DNA from: Maribacter cobaltidurans
Lineage (GTDB): Bacteria > Bacteroidota > Bacteroidia > Flavobacteriales > Flavobacteriaceae
Assembly: GCF_002269385.1 (NCBI RefSeq)
Contig: NZ_CP022957.1
Location: forward strand, 615,001 to 679,000
Direction of reading: 5' to 3'
Length of the DNA: 64,000 nt
A program made the position numbers and the translations under genes. The number at the start of each line of letters is the position of its first letter. Positions within the stretch are counted from its first letter, which is position 1. Under the pieces are notes generated by a model. It made no database searches, was not told the origin of the DNA, and saw nothing but the letters and a program-made list of their open reading frames with translations. This document shows, piece by piece, positions 7,974 to 16,024 of this stretch.

Positions 7974-9503
7974 TCATTCCAGAATAAACTTGAATCCAAT
8001 ACCTACATAATTTGCCTTTAGACCAGTATTGCGCCGATAGTTGTTATATTTAAAATCGATACTTTTCAACCCAAAACCCAATGTTTTGAATTTGGTAAAT
8101 ATGTCAGTATAGGAAACTCCAAAACCTATTTGTTGTGCATCATAGGTAGACAAGTCAAAATCTGAAGTATAAAACTGACTCGTTGATACATGGGTTTTAA
8201 ACGGAGCGAAATAATCTATTTGATTTTGTGTATAATACCTGTAGGACGGATATAACGTAAACGTATCCGAAACCTTGATAGGTAGCTCGGCGTTCAGGGT
8301 ATGCGCCGTCAATCCCCAATCATCAAAATAATATCTATAGTAGGTGCGGATGGAAACAATTTCGTTCAAAAAATGATTTAGCCGTATTCCCACAGGAATT
8401 TTCAACCTGCTATCCGGTAGTCTTTCCAGATCATCGGCCAACATGAACACTCCGCTGTTTTGATTGGAAGTGTAATTGGGTATATCCGAAGCTGTGCCAA
8501 TGTAGAAGCTTGGCGTATCCGCAAAATAGACCCGTTGCATAGGGTTGGACAGCCAGCCTTGTTGCTTTACAACATCGGCAAAAATGGACATTTGGGTATT
8601 CTTGCCAAGTATTTGGGAAAAAGCGATGGACAGGGCATAGCTGTTTCTTTTCTTGTTCGGAATCAATGAAAAACCATCGATAGGCCTCCAGGTATCCAGT
8701 GAATTTTTATTGGTTACCTGTCCGTTTTGATTTAAAATATCAACACCCGTAAAAAAACCGGCATTTAAATTACCATTAACCTCTACATAAGATTTTAGTT
8801 CCGTAGGATATTGCGGTAGCCAAGTATCCAAATACACACTGCCCTTTAAACTTACCTCCGTATTCTTTTCATTGAACAACTTTGTGAAACCACCTCCAAA
8901 GCCCATGGACACATAATCATATTCCGTAGCAAAGGATGCGTTTGCACTGTAAATCTCATTTCTATCGTCTGAACTATGTGCATATCCCACGTTGGCACTC
9001 CCCCAGGTATCCTTTCGTGATGCGCCCGTAGAAGCTATCCATGGGCTACCGGTAGCATTGCCATTGTTGACAATATTCCTGCCTTCATCATCGTCATCAC
9101 CTCCCCTGCCCCCAGCCGATCTAGAGGCACCACTAAGCACTCCGGAAGCATGTGCACCGTCAAAGGGATTCAAATTACTTGATGAAGCAGAGGTATAGGT
9201 AGATATGCCTACATCCACACTGAGTACGTCATCTTCATTAAGAGGAATGCTTACAATAATGGAGGATGCCAGGTCATTTAAGGCCTCGCTACCAATGCCC
9301 CCCGTAACAGAGGCATTGTTTCCATCCTGGTTATAATAGCTTGAGAGGATATCCACTTCAGTGGACTCCAGCACGCGCTTTTTATAGGCCCCCGAATTTT
9401 CTTGTTGCGCCATTCCAAAGAATAGACCCAAGAAAAAACAAAAAACCAGAACTAGATTGATCCTTTTAATTACAGCCACAACCTCCACCTGTTTTTCCGC
9501 CAT
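7974..9503 (-). CDS. DUF3570 outer-membrane beta-barrel protein
   Basis: A signal peptide (IKRINLVLVFCFFLGLFFGMAQ) is followed by about 480 residues rich in alternating aromatic and polar strands, ending with YVGIGFKFILE, a typical outer-membrane barrel terminus. Family DUF3570 is recognisable from VDILSSYYNQDGNNASVTGG, the glycine/aspartate-rich loop with GGDDDDEG, and the GASRKDTW segment. The frame is open to 9548, inside the DUF4266 gene. I chose ATG 9503, preceded by GGAGGG; GTG at 9479 would put the signal peptide nearer the N-terminus and is also possible. In either case it overlaps the end of the DUF4266 gene. DUF3570 proteins are typically encoded beside a thioredoxin, ApbE and DUF4266; here ApbE is absent. 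Function is unknown; export or surface presentation is a guess. Confidence 0.85.
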   Translation of the reverse strand: MAEKQVEVVAVIKRINLVLVFCFFLGLFFGMAQQENSGAYKKRVLESTEVDILSSYYNQDGNNASVTGGIGSEALNDLASSIIVSIPLNEDDVLSVDVGISTYTSASSSNLNPFDGAHASGVLSGASRSAGGRGGDDDDEGRNIVNNGNATGSPWIASTGASRKDTWGSANVGYAHSSDDRNEIYSANASFATEYDYVSMGFGGGFTKLFNEKNTEVSLKGSVYLDTWLPQYPTELKSYVEVNGNLNAGFFTGVDILNQNGQVTNKNSLDTWRPIDGFSLIPNKKRNSYALSIAFSQILGKNTQMSIFADVVKQQGWLSNPMQRVYFADTPSFYIGTASDIPNYTSNQNSGVFMLADDLERLPDSRLKIPVGIRLNHFLNEIVSIRTYYRYYFDDWGLTAHTLNAELPIKVSDTFTLYPSYRYYTQNQIDYFAPFKTHVSTSQFYTSDFDLSTYDAQQIGFGVSYTDIFTKFKTLGFGLKSIDFKYNNYRRNTGLKANYVGIGFKFILE

Positions 9504-9681
9504 TCCCTCCAGAGGCACCTTCCCGATATACTTGATACGCGGTCTCAAATTTCATCAGTTTTTTATCCGCCAAAACCATATCCGGATCATTAATATTTAC
9601 CTTTTCGTACTCTTTCAATACCGTACAGGATGTTGTACAGCAAAAGACGCAAAGGGCGATTATCACCATTTTTAGTCGCAT
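9466..9681 (-). CDS. DUF4266 small lipoprotein with C-terminal Cys-Gly-Cys
   Basis: A 71-residue protein with a lipoprotein signal, lipobox TTSC with Cys19 as the acylated residue, then VNINDPDMVLADKKL and a glycine-rich tail ending GGGCGCN (Cys68 and Cys70). This matches DUF4266, a family of very short exported lipoproteins of unknown role. The C-terminal CxC could bind a metal or form a disulfide reduced by the thioredoxin encoded 15 bp upstream; this is inference. The end of the gene overlaps the start of the DUF3570 gene, so the two are likely co-translated. The order thioredoxin, DUF4266, DUF3570 recurs in Bacteroidota and Proteobacteria, usually with an ApbE flavin transferase that is not present here. 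Confidence 0.85.
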   Translation of the reverse strand: MRLKMVIIALCVFCCTTSCTVLKEYEKVNINDPDMVLADKKLMKFETAYQVYREGASGGNGGKTGGGCGCN

Positions 9682-9696
9682 AGAAATCTTAGTTGT

Positions 9697-10140
9697 TTAT
9701 AGGGAACTTAATTTTTGGAAATATTCCTTGGGCGTGGTTTTTTCGTAGCCGGCATCTCCCAATACCTTACCCGAAGCTTCCATCACCACTACGTAAGGGA
9801 AATAACCCTTGGGATTGTACCGGGAGGCCAATTCTTTATTTTGTTCTTCCTGATCGGATGGTAGCTTGTTCTTTTGTCGTCTTGGAAAATCTGCCTTTAG
9901 CATTACGAATTTGTCCTTCGCCAAATGTTGAAACTCCTCGGTACTCCAGATTTCGCGATCCAATTTAATACAGGGAGCACACCAATCTGACCCTTGAAAA
10001 ACCAAAACAATATTTTTGTGGCCTTCCACGGCTAATTTCTGTGCCTTTTCCAAATCTGTTTGCCAATCCTGACCAAATAAACCATTGAACATAAATAAGA
10101 CTGCCACCAAGCCAAGGATCTGTGATTTTTTAAAACTCAT
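9697..10140 (-). CDS. Exported thioredoxin-family protein
   Basis: A 147-residue protein with an N-terminal signal peptide (about residues 1-23, cleavage near LFGQD) and a thioredoxin fold carrying VFQGSDWCAPCIKLD, with active-site Cys54 and Cys57 in a CAPC motif. It continues with FVMLKADFPRR and YFPYVVVMEASGKVLG, the cis-proline region being YFPYV. It is expected to be a periplasmic thiol reductase or oxidase. It is the first gene of a probable five-gene operon (thioredoxin, DUF4266, DUF3570, LtaS-like, lipid kinase). Its start lies 34 bp after a two-box motif matching the one in front of the fecR gene, so it is probably controlled by the adjacent ECF sigma factor. Confidence 0.9.
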   Translation of the reverse strand: MSFKKSQILGLVAVLFMFNGLFGQDWQTDLEKAQKLAVEGHKNIVLVFQGSDWCAPCIKLDREIWSTEEFQHLAKDKFVMLKADFPRRQKNKLPSDQEEQNKELASRYNPKGYFPYVVVMEASGKVLGDAGYEKTTPKEYFQKLSSL

Positions 10141-10173
10141 ATTATCTAAAATTTATCTTCTTTACACTCATAA

Positions 10174-10198
10174 GACAGTCATAAGTGTACCTACCCTA
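10174..10198 (-). promoter_or_regulatory. Candidate ECF sigma-factor promoter for the thioredoxin-DUF4266-DUF3570 operon
   Basis: On the minus strand TAGGGTA (10198-10192), 13 bases, then CTGTC (10178-10174), followed by TTATGAG. Box sequences and spacing are identical to those at 10777-10801 on the plus strand. The position, 34 bp before the thioredoxin ATG, suits a promoter. The region also holds an inverted repeat TACACT...AGTGTA (about 10163-10189) that might be an operator. Confidence 0.65.
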
Positions 10199-10253
10199 TT
10201 TTTTCTGTTTATTTTTGTTTTCCACATACAATTACTATGACCTTAATAGCATA

Positions 10254-10775
10254 ATGTCTGAACAAGAACCATCAATTTGCGATCAGGAAACCTACGATCA
10301 AATATTTAGGAACCACTATGATACGGTAACCAGGTACCTTTATTATAAATGTGGTAATCTTCAGCAAGCAGAAGATATCGTTCAAAATGTATTTGTAAAA
10401 TTGTGGGAGCTTTGTGCAAGCGTTTCCTTCTCAAAAGTAAAAGCCTACATATATAGGGCGGCAAACAACACTTTCCTCAATGAAAAGGCACATGAAAAAG
10501 TAGTTTTAAAACATTTAAGGACGAAAGAAACCGATACCGACAACGCAACTCCTGAATATCTTTTGGAAATGGAAGAGTTTCGGGAAAAATTAAAAAAGGC
10601 CATAGCCAATTTACCGGAAAAGCAGCGGGAGGTCTATCTATTAAGCAGAATGGAAAAAAAATCCTATCTGGAAATTTCCCAAATAGTAGGCATTGGGGTG
10701 AAAGGTGTGGAACGTAGAATAAGCAAAGCATTACTGCAATTAAGGGAGGTCTTAGGAAATGACCTAAAGTTTTAA
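10254..10775 (+). CDS. ECF-type RNA polymerase sigma factor, FecI-like
   Basis: A sigma-70 family extracytoplasmic-function sigma factor of 173 residues from ATG 10254 (MSEQEPSICDQETYDQIF). An open frame reaches 10185, but that extension is not conserved-looking and would read through the promoter region. Region 2 is visible in YDQIFRNHYDTVTRYLYYKCGN and QAEDIVQNVFVKLWE. Region 4 is seen in LPEKQREVYLLSRMEKKSYLEISQIVGIGVKGVERRISKAL, the helix-turn-helix that reads the -35 box. It is followed by a FecR anti-sigma gene and a TonB receptor with a signalling domain, the standard cell-surface signalling set of Bacteroidota. It probably recognises the TAGGGTA-N13-CTGTC motif found twice here. Its own gene may use a housekeeping promoter: a TATTTTTG box lies at 10210-10217. 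Confidence 0.93.
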   Translation: MSEQEPSICDQETYDQIFRNHYDTVTRYLYYKCGNLQQAEDIVQNVFVKLWELCASVSFSKVKAYIYRAANNTFLNEKAHEKVVLKHLRTKETDTDNATPEYLLEMEEFREKLKKAIANLPEKQREVYLLSRMEKKSYLEISQIVGIGVKGVERRISKALLQLREVLGNDLKF

Positions 10776-10776
10776 G

Positions 10777-10801
10777 TAGGGTAATCCATTGTGAAACTGT
10801 C
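10777..10801 (+). promoter_or_regulatory. Candidate ECF sigma-factor promoter for fecR and the TonB receptor
   Basis: TAGGGTA (10777-10783), 13 bases, then CTGTC (10797-10801), followed by CTTTATATAAG. It starts immediately after the sigma-factor stop codon and ends about 20 bp before the fecR start. From memory, a GGGTA plus TGTC motif in this position recurs between fecI and fecR genes of Bacteroidota. The inverted copy at 10174-10198 strengthens the case. Confidence 0.7.
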
Positions 10802-10819
10802 CTTTATATAAGAAGGTAA

Positions 10820-11740
10820 ATGCCTATGAATGAAAAATACACCAACGAGGATTTTTTGACCAGATGGGTCGCCAATGAATTGACAAAAGAAGAAAAAGAT
10901 GCTTTTGAAACTTCCGATGTCTATAGGCAATTCATGGTCATCGATCAACAAACAGGGAATCTTACAGGACCGGAAATTGATACGGAAAAGGCCTTGGTCA
11001 AATTAAAATCCAGACTGCTGGAATCCAAGAAAATAGTGCCTGTTAGACGCCTATTGTGGGTTGCATCGATTGCTGCTTCTTTTCTTATTCTTTTTGGAAC
11101 CTACATCTTTATTTTTGGAAACAAAACCTATTCCACCGGAATTGGAGAAACAGAAACCATCCTATTGGCCGACGGCTCATCAGTTGAACTAAACGCCAAC
11201 TCTTCGCTTTCCTATAAAAGATTTCAATGGAATGATGAGCGTAGCGTTGTACTCACAGGGGAAGGGTATTTCAAGATAAATTCAGGCGCTCCTTTTACCG
11301 TTGAAACGGATCAGGGAGAAATACAAGTTTTGGGTACTTCATTCAACGTTCGAAACAGAAATCATTTTAAGGTCCAGTGTTATGAAGGTCAAATTTCATT
11401 TACACCAAATAGTAACAATCTAAACCCCGTTCAGCTCTCAGAAGGAATGCAGCTGGAGTTAAGTGAAAATGAACTTTTAAAAAGTTCATTGTTAAACAAT
11501 CAGCCAGATTGGAAAAGTGGTTTTTCATCGTTTACCCAAAGACCATTTTCTGAGGTATTGGAAGAACTCAGCATACAATATCCTATCAAATTTGATATGG
11601 GCACAATAGATACGGAACGTTTGTTTACTGGTCAATTTACACATTCAAACCTAGAGAGCGCCTTAAAATCAACTATGGATCCCATGGGAATTTCATATAG
11701 TATTTCCGAAGACAAAAGAATCATTACCTTGTCCAACTAA
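10820..11740 (+). CDS. FecR-family anti-sigma factor
   Basis: A 306-residue inner-membrane anti-sigma factor. The N-terminal cytoplasmic part (MNEKYTNEDFLTRWVANELTKEEKDAF) should bind the sigma factor. One membrane helix follows at about residues 75-95 (LLWVASIAASFLILFGTYIF). The periplasmic FecR domain begins with ETILLADGSSVELNANSSLSY and has the conserved GEGYFKI and VLGTSFNVRN segments. The C-terminal part resembles the DUF4974 domain seen in these proteins (RPFSEVLEELSIQYPIKFDM). Two ATGs, 10820 and 10826, are possible starts. The gene lies 45 bp after the sigma gene, across a candidate ECF promoter, and ends 3 bp before the TonB receptor gene. It should relay receptor occupancy to the sigma factor. 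Confidence 0.92.
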   Translation: MPMNEKYTNEDFLTRWVANELTKEEKDAFETSDVYRQFMVIDQQTGNLTGPEIDTEKALVKLKSRLLESKKIVPVRRLLWVASIAASFLILFGTYIFIFGNKTYSTGIGETETILLADGSSVELNANSSLSYKRFQWNDERSVVLTGEGYFKINSGAPFTVETDQGEIQVLGTSFNVRNRNHFKVQCYEGQISFTPNSNNLNPVQLSEGMQLELSENELLKSSLLNNQPDWKSGFSSFTQRPFSEVLEELSIQYPIKFDMGTIDTERLFTGQFTHSNLESALKSTMDPMGISYSISEDKRIITLSN

Positions 11741-11743
11741 GAC

Positions 11744-14305
11744 ATGATTCGTATTGTATTGGTAATAATGCTGTTATTCCTAGGCATGGGAACAACCTTT
11801 GCCCAGGAAGGACCATACACTTTTGTGAACACCCCTCTAAAGGAAGTTATGCTGAATTTGGAGACCAGAAACAACCTCAAATTTTCCTTCGCAGAAGATT
11901 TGGTTGCGGACAAAACGGTTTCATTACAAATTGAAACAATAGACATCACCGGTCTTTTGGACATATTGGAAGCTCAAACGGGACTCAGGTTTGAGCAACT
12001 TGACCAAAACCAAATTATAGTAAGCCCTATTGGGGTTGGCGACGAGATTTGTCTATCATTACTGGATAATGAAACAAAATTGCCCATTAGTTATTCTACG
12101 GTCATCATTGACTCTACAGAATTTATTGCCTCAGACAAAAAGGGCTTTGTGAGGTTTAATGGCGATGACCTGTCCAATGTCCTCATTAAAGTAAGTGGTT
12201 ATGAAGCGGCCATCATTCAAAAAAGGGACTATTGCCAACAAGTCTACCTTTCCCCAAAATATAGCGAGTTGGAAGGAGTCGTAGTCACAGGGTATATAAC
12301 CACGGGAATAGACCGTAATACCAATGGCTCCATTACCTTGGGCAAGAAACCTTTAGGATTGTTGCCAGGGCTAACCACCCCTGATATTTTACAAAGCATC
12401 CAAGTTATCCCCGGGGTTACCAGTTTGGACGAATCCGCTTCGGATATACAGATTCATGGAGGATCTTCCGACCAAAACCTGGTCTTGTTCGATAATATCA
12501 GGATTTTTAATACGGGCTATCTATATGGTATGCTCTCCAGGTTCAACCCCTATGCCACTCAAAACGCCACTGTATATAAATCAGGGACAAGCCCAGTATA
12601 TGGAGACAGAATCTCAGGCGTTATCGATATCAGAACGGATGAAAACCTTGTTCAAAACACCTCCGGAGGTTTTGGGCTGGACGGTCTGAGTTTTGATGGT
12701 TACCTCAAAACACCCTTGAACCCTAAGGCATCACTATTTGTTTACGGTAGAAGGGCCTATACCGACTTTTACCAAAGTCCCACCTATGAAGGCTTTGCTA
12801 AAAAAATATTTGACAATACCGGAATAACAAAATATCGTTACGGAAATCCATTAAACATTAACACGGATAATGAATATACCCCTGAAACCAGCACCAATGA
12901 ATTTAAGTTCTATGATGTAAATGCGAAATATATCTATCAACCTTCCTTAAAGGATCAAATAGAGGTAAGCGCCCTGATGACACGTAATAAAACCTATTTT
13001 TCATTTTTGAATTCCGGGGAAATTAGCAGTGATTCATTAGCCACAGGTAATGGTGGAATAAGTGCGGCTTGGACACATACATCCTCACCCTCGCAGACAG
13101 ATGAAATCGTGGCCTATTTTTCGTCCTATGATTCCCAATATGACAATGTGGAGTATTTGGACCAAACATTGGAAGAAGCCAATACTAGGGCCAATAGAAT
13201 AAGTGACATAGGTCTTTCCATAAGGTCGGAAAGAAACCTATCCAATGGGAACGAATTGAGGTTTGGTTATCAATTATCCAATACCAAATTGGAAGTAAAT
13301 CTAAGTGAAAATTCTATGGTTGATGGCGAAACCGAAATAAATCTCAATTCCGAGGAAAGCAATTTTAAAAATGCCTTATTTGGGGAGTATCTTTTTAAAT
13401 TCAAGAACGGAAGCCATGTTGACCTAGGCCTACGTACAGTTCACTATGGTAGCCTAGGCAATATTTATTTGGAGCCTAGATTGAATTCAGAATTAGCGTT
13501 TTCCAATTCTCTTCGACTTTATGCCGGAATCGAAAGAAGAAATCAGCCAGTTTCACAAATTATAGAATTCAACCAAACAGAACTGCGTTTGGAAAACAAC
13601 CTTTGGAGGCTATCGGACAATAATGAATATCCACTTTTACAGAGCAATCAAATTTCAATGGGTCTTCTTTATCATAAAAATGGTTGGACCCTGGATGTGG
13701 AGGGGTATGTCAGAAAGCTTATCGGACTTACTAGTTTTAGTCAGGGATTCAATTTACCCCAGCCTTTCCTTTCCAGTGGCCAAAGTTCCGTTGTGGGAGC
13801 GGATGTACTTGTCAAAAAAAGAATTGAGGACTATAGGCTATGGCTAGGCTACACTTTCAATACTATTGAATATACCTTTGATGAGATTAATGATGGTGAT
13901 TTTCCCGGCAATAACGATATCACACATAATTTTAGAATTTCGAATAGTTTAAAACTTTTGAATCTTGAGCTTTCATTAGGTTGGCAATATAGGACTGGAA
14001 AACCTTTGACCCCCATAGAAACCTATAATGAAGAAACCGGTACCGTTACATTTGGGGCTGTAAACAGTATAAGACTTCCCTCGTATCACAGACTCGACGC
14101 ATCATTAACCTATGATATGGAATTGAACCAAAGGGGAGGCAGGGTTCAATTTGGATTTTCTGCCCTCAACCTATATGACCGAAGAATACCGCTATCCATT
14201 GTATATAGGGTCATGCAAGAAAATGAAGTATTAAAATTGGAACAAGCCATTCACAGAAAGTCATTGGGCTTTACCCCAAATATGAATTTACGGTTTTTCT
14301 TTTAG
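11744..14305 (+). CDS. TonB-dependent outer-membrane receptor with STN signalling domain
   Basis: An 853-residue receptor. After the signal peptide (MIRIVLVIMLLFLGMGTTFAQ) comes an STN (secretin/TonB short N-terminal) domain at about residues 25-95, including LKEVMLNLETRNNLKFSF. A short carboxypeptidase-like segment and the plug follow: DILQSIQVIPGVTSLDES, IQIHGGSSDQNLVLFDN and VYGDRISGVIDIRT. The rest is a 22-strand-type barrel ending NMNLRFFF with a terminal Phe. The STN domain is the part that signals to FecR proteins. The ligand cannot be deduced; iron complexes are the usual guess, but oligosaccharides or peptides are possible. There is no SusD partner next to it. A terminator follows. 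Confidence 0.93.
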   Translation: MIRIVLVIMLLFLGMGTTFAQEGPYTFVNTPLKEVMLNLETRNNLKFSFAEDLVADKTVSLQIETIDITGLLDILEAQTGLRFEQLDQNQIIVSPIGVGDEICLSLLDNETKLPISYSTVIIDSTEFIASDKKGFVRFNGDDLSNVLIKVSGYEAAIIQKRDYCQQVYLSPKYSELEGVVVTGYITTGIDRNTNGSITLGKKPLGLLPGLTTPDILQSIQVIPGVTSLDESASDIQIHGGSSDQNLVLFDNIRIFNTGYLYGMLSRFNPYATQNATVYKSGTSPVYGDRISGVIDIRTDENLVQNTSGGFGLDGLSFDGYLKTPLNPKASLFVYGRRAYTDFYQSPTYEGFAKKIFDNTGITKYRYGNPLNINTDNEYTPETSTNEFKFYDVNAKYIYQPSLKDQIEVSALMTRNKTYFSFLNSGEISSDSLATGNGGISAAWTHTSSPSQTDEIVAYFSSYDSQYDNVEYLDQTLEEANTRANRISDIGLSIRSERNLSNGNELRFGYQLSNTKLEVNLSENSMVDGETEINLNSEESNFKNALFGEYLFKFKNGSHVDLGLRTVHYGSLGNIYLEPRLNSELAFSNSLRLYAGIERRNQPVSQIIEFNQTELRLENNLWRLSDNNEYPLLQSNQISMGLLYHKNGWTLDVEGYVRKLIGLTSFSQGFNLPQPFLSSGQSSVVGADVLVKKRIEDYRLWLGYTFNTIEYTFDEINDGDFPGNNDITHNFRISNSLKLLNLELSLGWQYRTGKPLTPIETYNEETGTVTFGAVNSIRLPSYHRLDASLTYDMELNQRGGRVQFGFSALNLYDRRIPLSIVYRVMQENEVLKLEQAIHRKSLGFTPNMNLRFFF

Positions 14306-14316
14306 GGGATAAAAAA

Positions 14317-14336
14317 GCCAGGCTCAAGAGCCTGGC
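14317..14336. terminator. Bidirectional terminator between the TonB receptor and the symporter gene
   Basis: GCCAGGCT and AGCCTGGC pair around CAAG. A run of A lies on the left and TAATTTT on the right. It lies between convergent genes. Confidence 0.75.
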
Positions 14337-14381
14337 ATAATTTTACCATTATTATATCAAACTAGCTCAAGTAATTATAAT

Positions 14382-16001
14382 TTACTTTCCATTGAAAAAT
14401 ATCATAACACCGACTACTACTGCTAAAACCAATATGGAGATAACAATGTCCTTCCAATTGTAACTATTTTTATTTTTACTTTTTTCTTCTTCGCTAATGG
14501 TTCCAAAGGTTAAGTTGGCCACCTGCTCGGCCGATGGTGCCGGAGCAAAAAAACTGGTCACCACTGCAAATACCACACATACCAAAAAGAACCAGGCCCC
14601 AAAGGTCAAAAAGTTCATGCTACCCATTTTGTACAAAAATCCATCGGGATCCAAATCTCCCTTTATCAATTCCAAAACGATTCGGATGGCAGCAACGATA
14701 ATACCCATAATCAATGTAGCAAAAGCTCCTAAACCATTAATTCGCTTGTGAAAAATACCTAAAAGGAACACGGCAGTTATCGGAGGGGCAATATAAGATT
14801 GTACGCTCTGTAAATATTCATAAAGTACCCCGGAAATATTCGCCATGATAGGTATCCAAATAATACCTATAAAAACCACTACTACAGTGGCCAACTGACC
14901 TGTACGCACCAATTTCTTTTCTGGGGTATTGGGTCTTAATTTTTTATAAATATCTACAGTAAATAATGTGGATACCGAGTTAAATACCGAGGCCAATGAA
15001 CTCATCAAGGCCGCCAATAGACCGGCAGCTACAAGACCTCGCAAACCAGAAGGCAACACATTGCTCATCAATACGGGAAATGCTTCATCCGGGGAGTCCC
15101 AATGTAATTCTCCCTTCATTTTTAAAGCCAAGGCGATGACCCCTGGAATTAGGAACAGGAATACGGGCATCAGTTTCATAACGGCCCCAAAAATGGTACC
15201 CCTTCTACCTTCTTTTATATTTTTTGCGGTCAATGCCCTTTGCACGATGTACTGGTCGGTACACCAATACCAAATTCCAACGATGGTACTGGAAATCACC
15301 AAGGAAGGCCAAGGAAAATCCGGGTCACTAGGTGGTCTCCACATATTCAAATATTCCGGCTTTACGGTTTCTACCAGACTACCCCATCCCCCTACTTTTT
15401 CAAGACCTAAATAGGTAAGAACCGCAGCTCCCAAGACCAAGAGAACGGCCTGAAGTGTTTCTGTATAAACTACGGCTCGCATTCCACCCAAAACGGTATA
15501 AATACCGGTTAATATTACCGTGGCGATAGCTCCTGTCCAAAAGTCGATTCCCAATAAAGCGGAAACTACGACCCCACCAGCATAAATAGTAACGGATATT
15601 TTCGTCAGTACATACGCCACAATGGAAAAGATGGACAATACCCAGCGAGAGCGGGCATCAAACCGTTTTTCCAAAAACTCAGGCATGGTGAACACACCAC
15701 TACGGGCATAAAAAGGAAGGAACACCCAACCTAGAATCAATACGATCCAGGCGTGGATTTCATATATCAACATAGGGAGCTTATCGCTGGCCCCAGCTCC
15801 TGCAAGACCCACCACATGTTCTGAACCAATGTTGGACGCAAAAATGGAAGCACCCACTACGAACCAGCCTACATTACGGCCGGCCAAAAAATAGTCTTCC
15901 GTATTATCCTCTTTTTTTCTGATGACCCACACGGCTATTCCCAGAAGGATTAAAAAGTAAAATACAATGGCTACCCAGTCAAAAGTATCAAGTGTTTGCA
16001 T
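14382..16001 (-). CDS. Sodium/solute symporter (SSS family), probable arabinose or sugar importer
   Basis: A 539-residue protein with about 14 membrane helices. It shows SSS-family features: DYFLAGRNVGWFVVGASIFASNIGSEH near the N-terminus (the region of the sodium-binding helix 1), YTVLGGMRAVVYTETLQ, and a helix-8 region AALMSSLASVFNSVSTLFT with the serine-rich sodium site. It is closest in pattern to SGLT-like sugar symporters. It is the last gene of the arabinose operon, 23 bp after the mutarotase gene, so L-arabinose is the most likely cargo. The substrate is inferred from context alone. Confidence 0.9.
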   Translation of the reverse strand: MQTLDTFDWVAIVFYFLILLGIAVWVIRKKEDNTEDYFLAGRNVGWFVVGASIFASNIGSEHVVGLAGAGASDKLPMLIYEIHAWIVLILGWVFLPFYARSGVFTMPEFLEKRFDARSRWVLSIFSIVAYVLTKISVTIYAGGVVVSALLGIDFWTGAIATVILTGIYTVLGGMRAVVYTETLQAVLLVLGAAVLTYLGLEKVGGWGSLVETVKPEYLNMWRPPSDPDFPWPSLVISSTIVGIWYWCTDQYIVQRALTAKNIKEGRRGTIFGAVMKLMPVFLFLIPGVIALALKMKGELHWDSPDEAFPVLMSNVLPSGLRGLVAAGLLAALMSSLASVFNSVSTLFTVDIYKKLRPNTPEKKLVRTGQLATVVVVFIGIIWIPIMANISGVLYEYLQSVQSYIAPPITAVFLLGIFHKRINGLGAFATLIMGIIVAAIRIVLELIKGDLDPDGFLYKMGSMNFLTFGAWFFLVCVVFAVVTSFFAPAPSAEQVANLTFGTISEEEKSKNKNSYNWKDIVISILVLAVVVGVMIFFNGK

Positions 16002-16024
16002 AATTAATTGGTTTAGTTTTGCCG

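Noticed and set aside
9466..9681. The glycine-rich tail of DUF4266 as an ApbE flavin-attachment motif
   Set aside because: GASGGNGGKT only loosely resembles the known attachment motifs and lacks the conserved Asp and Ala-Thr arrangement.
10185..10253. Upstream extension of the sigma-factor gene
   Set aside because: It would begin inside the divergent promoter region and add a hydrophobic leader foreign to ECF sigma factors.
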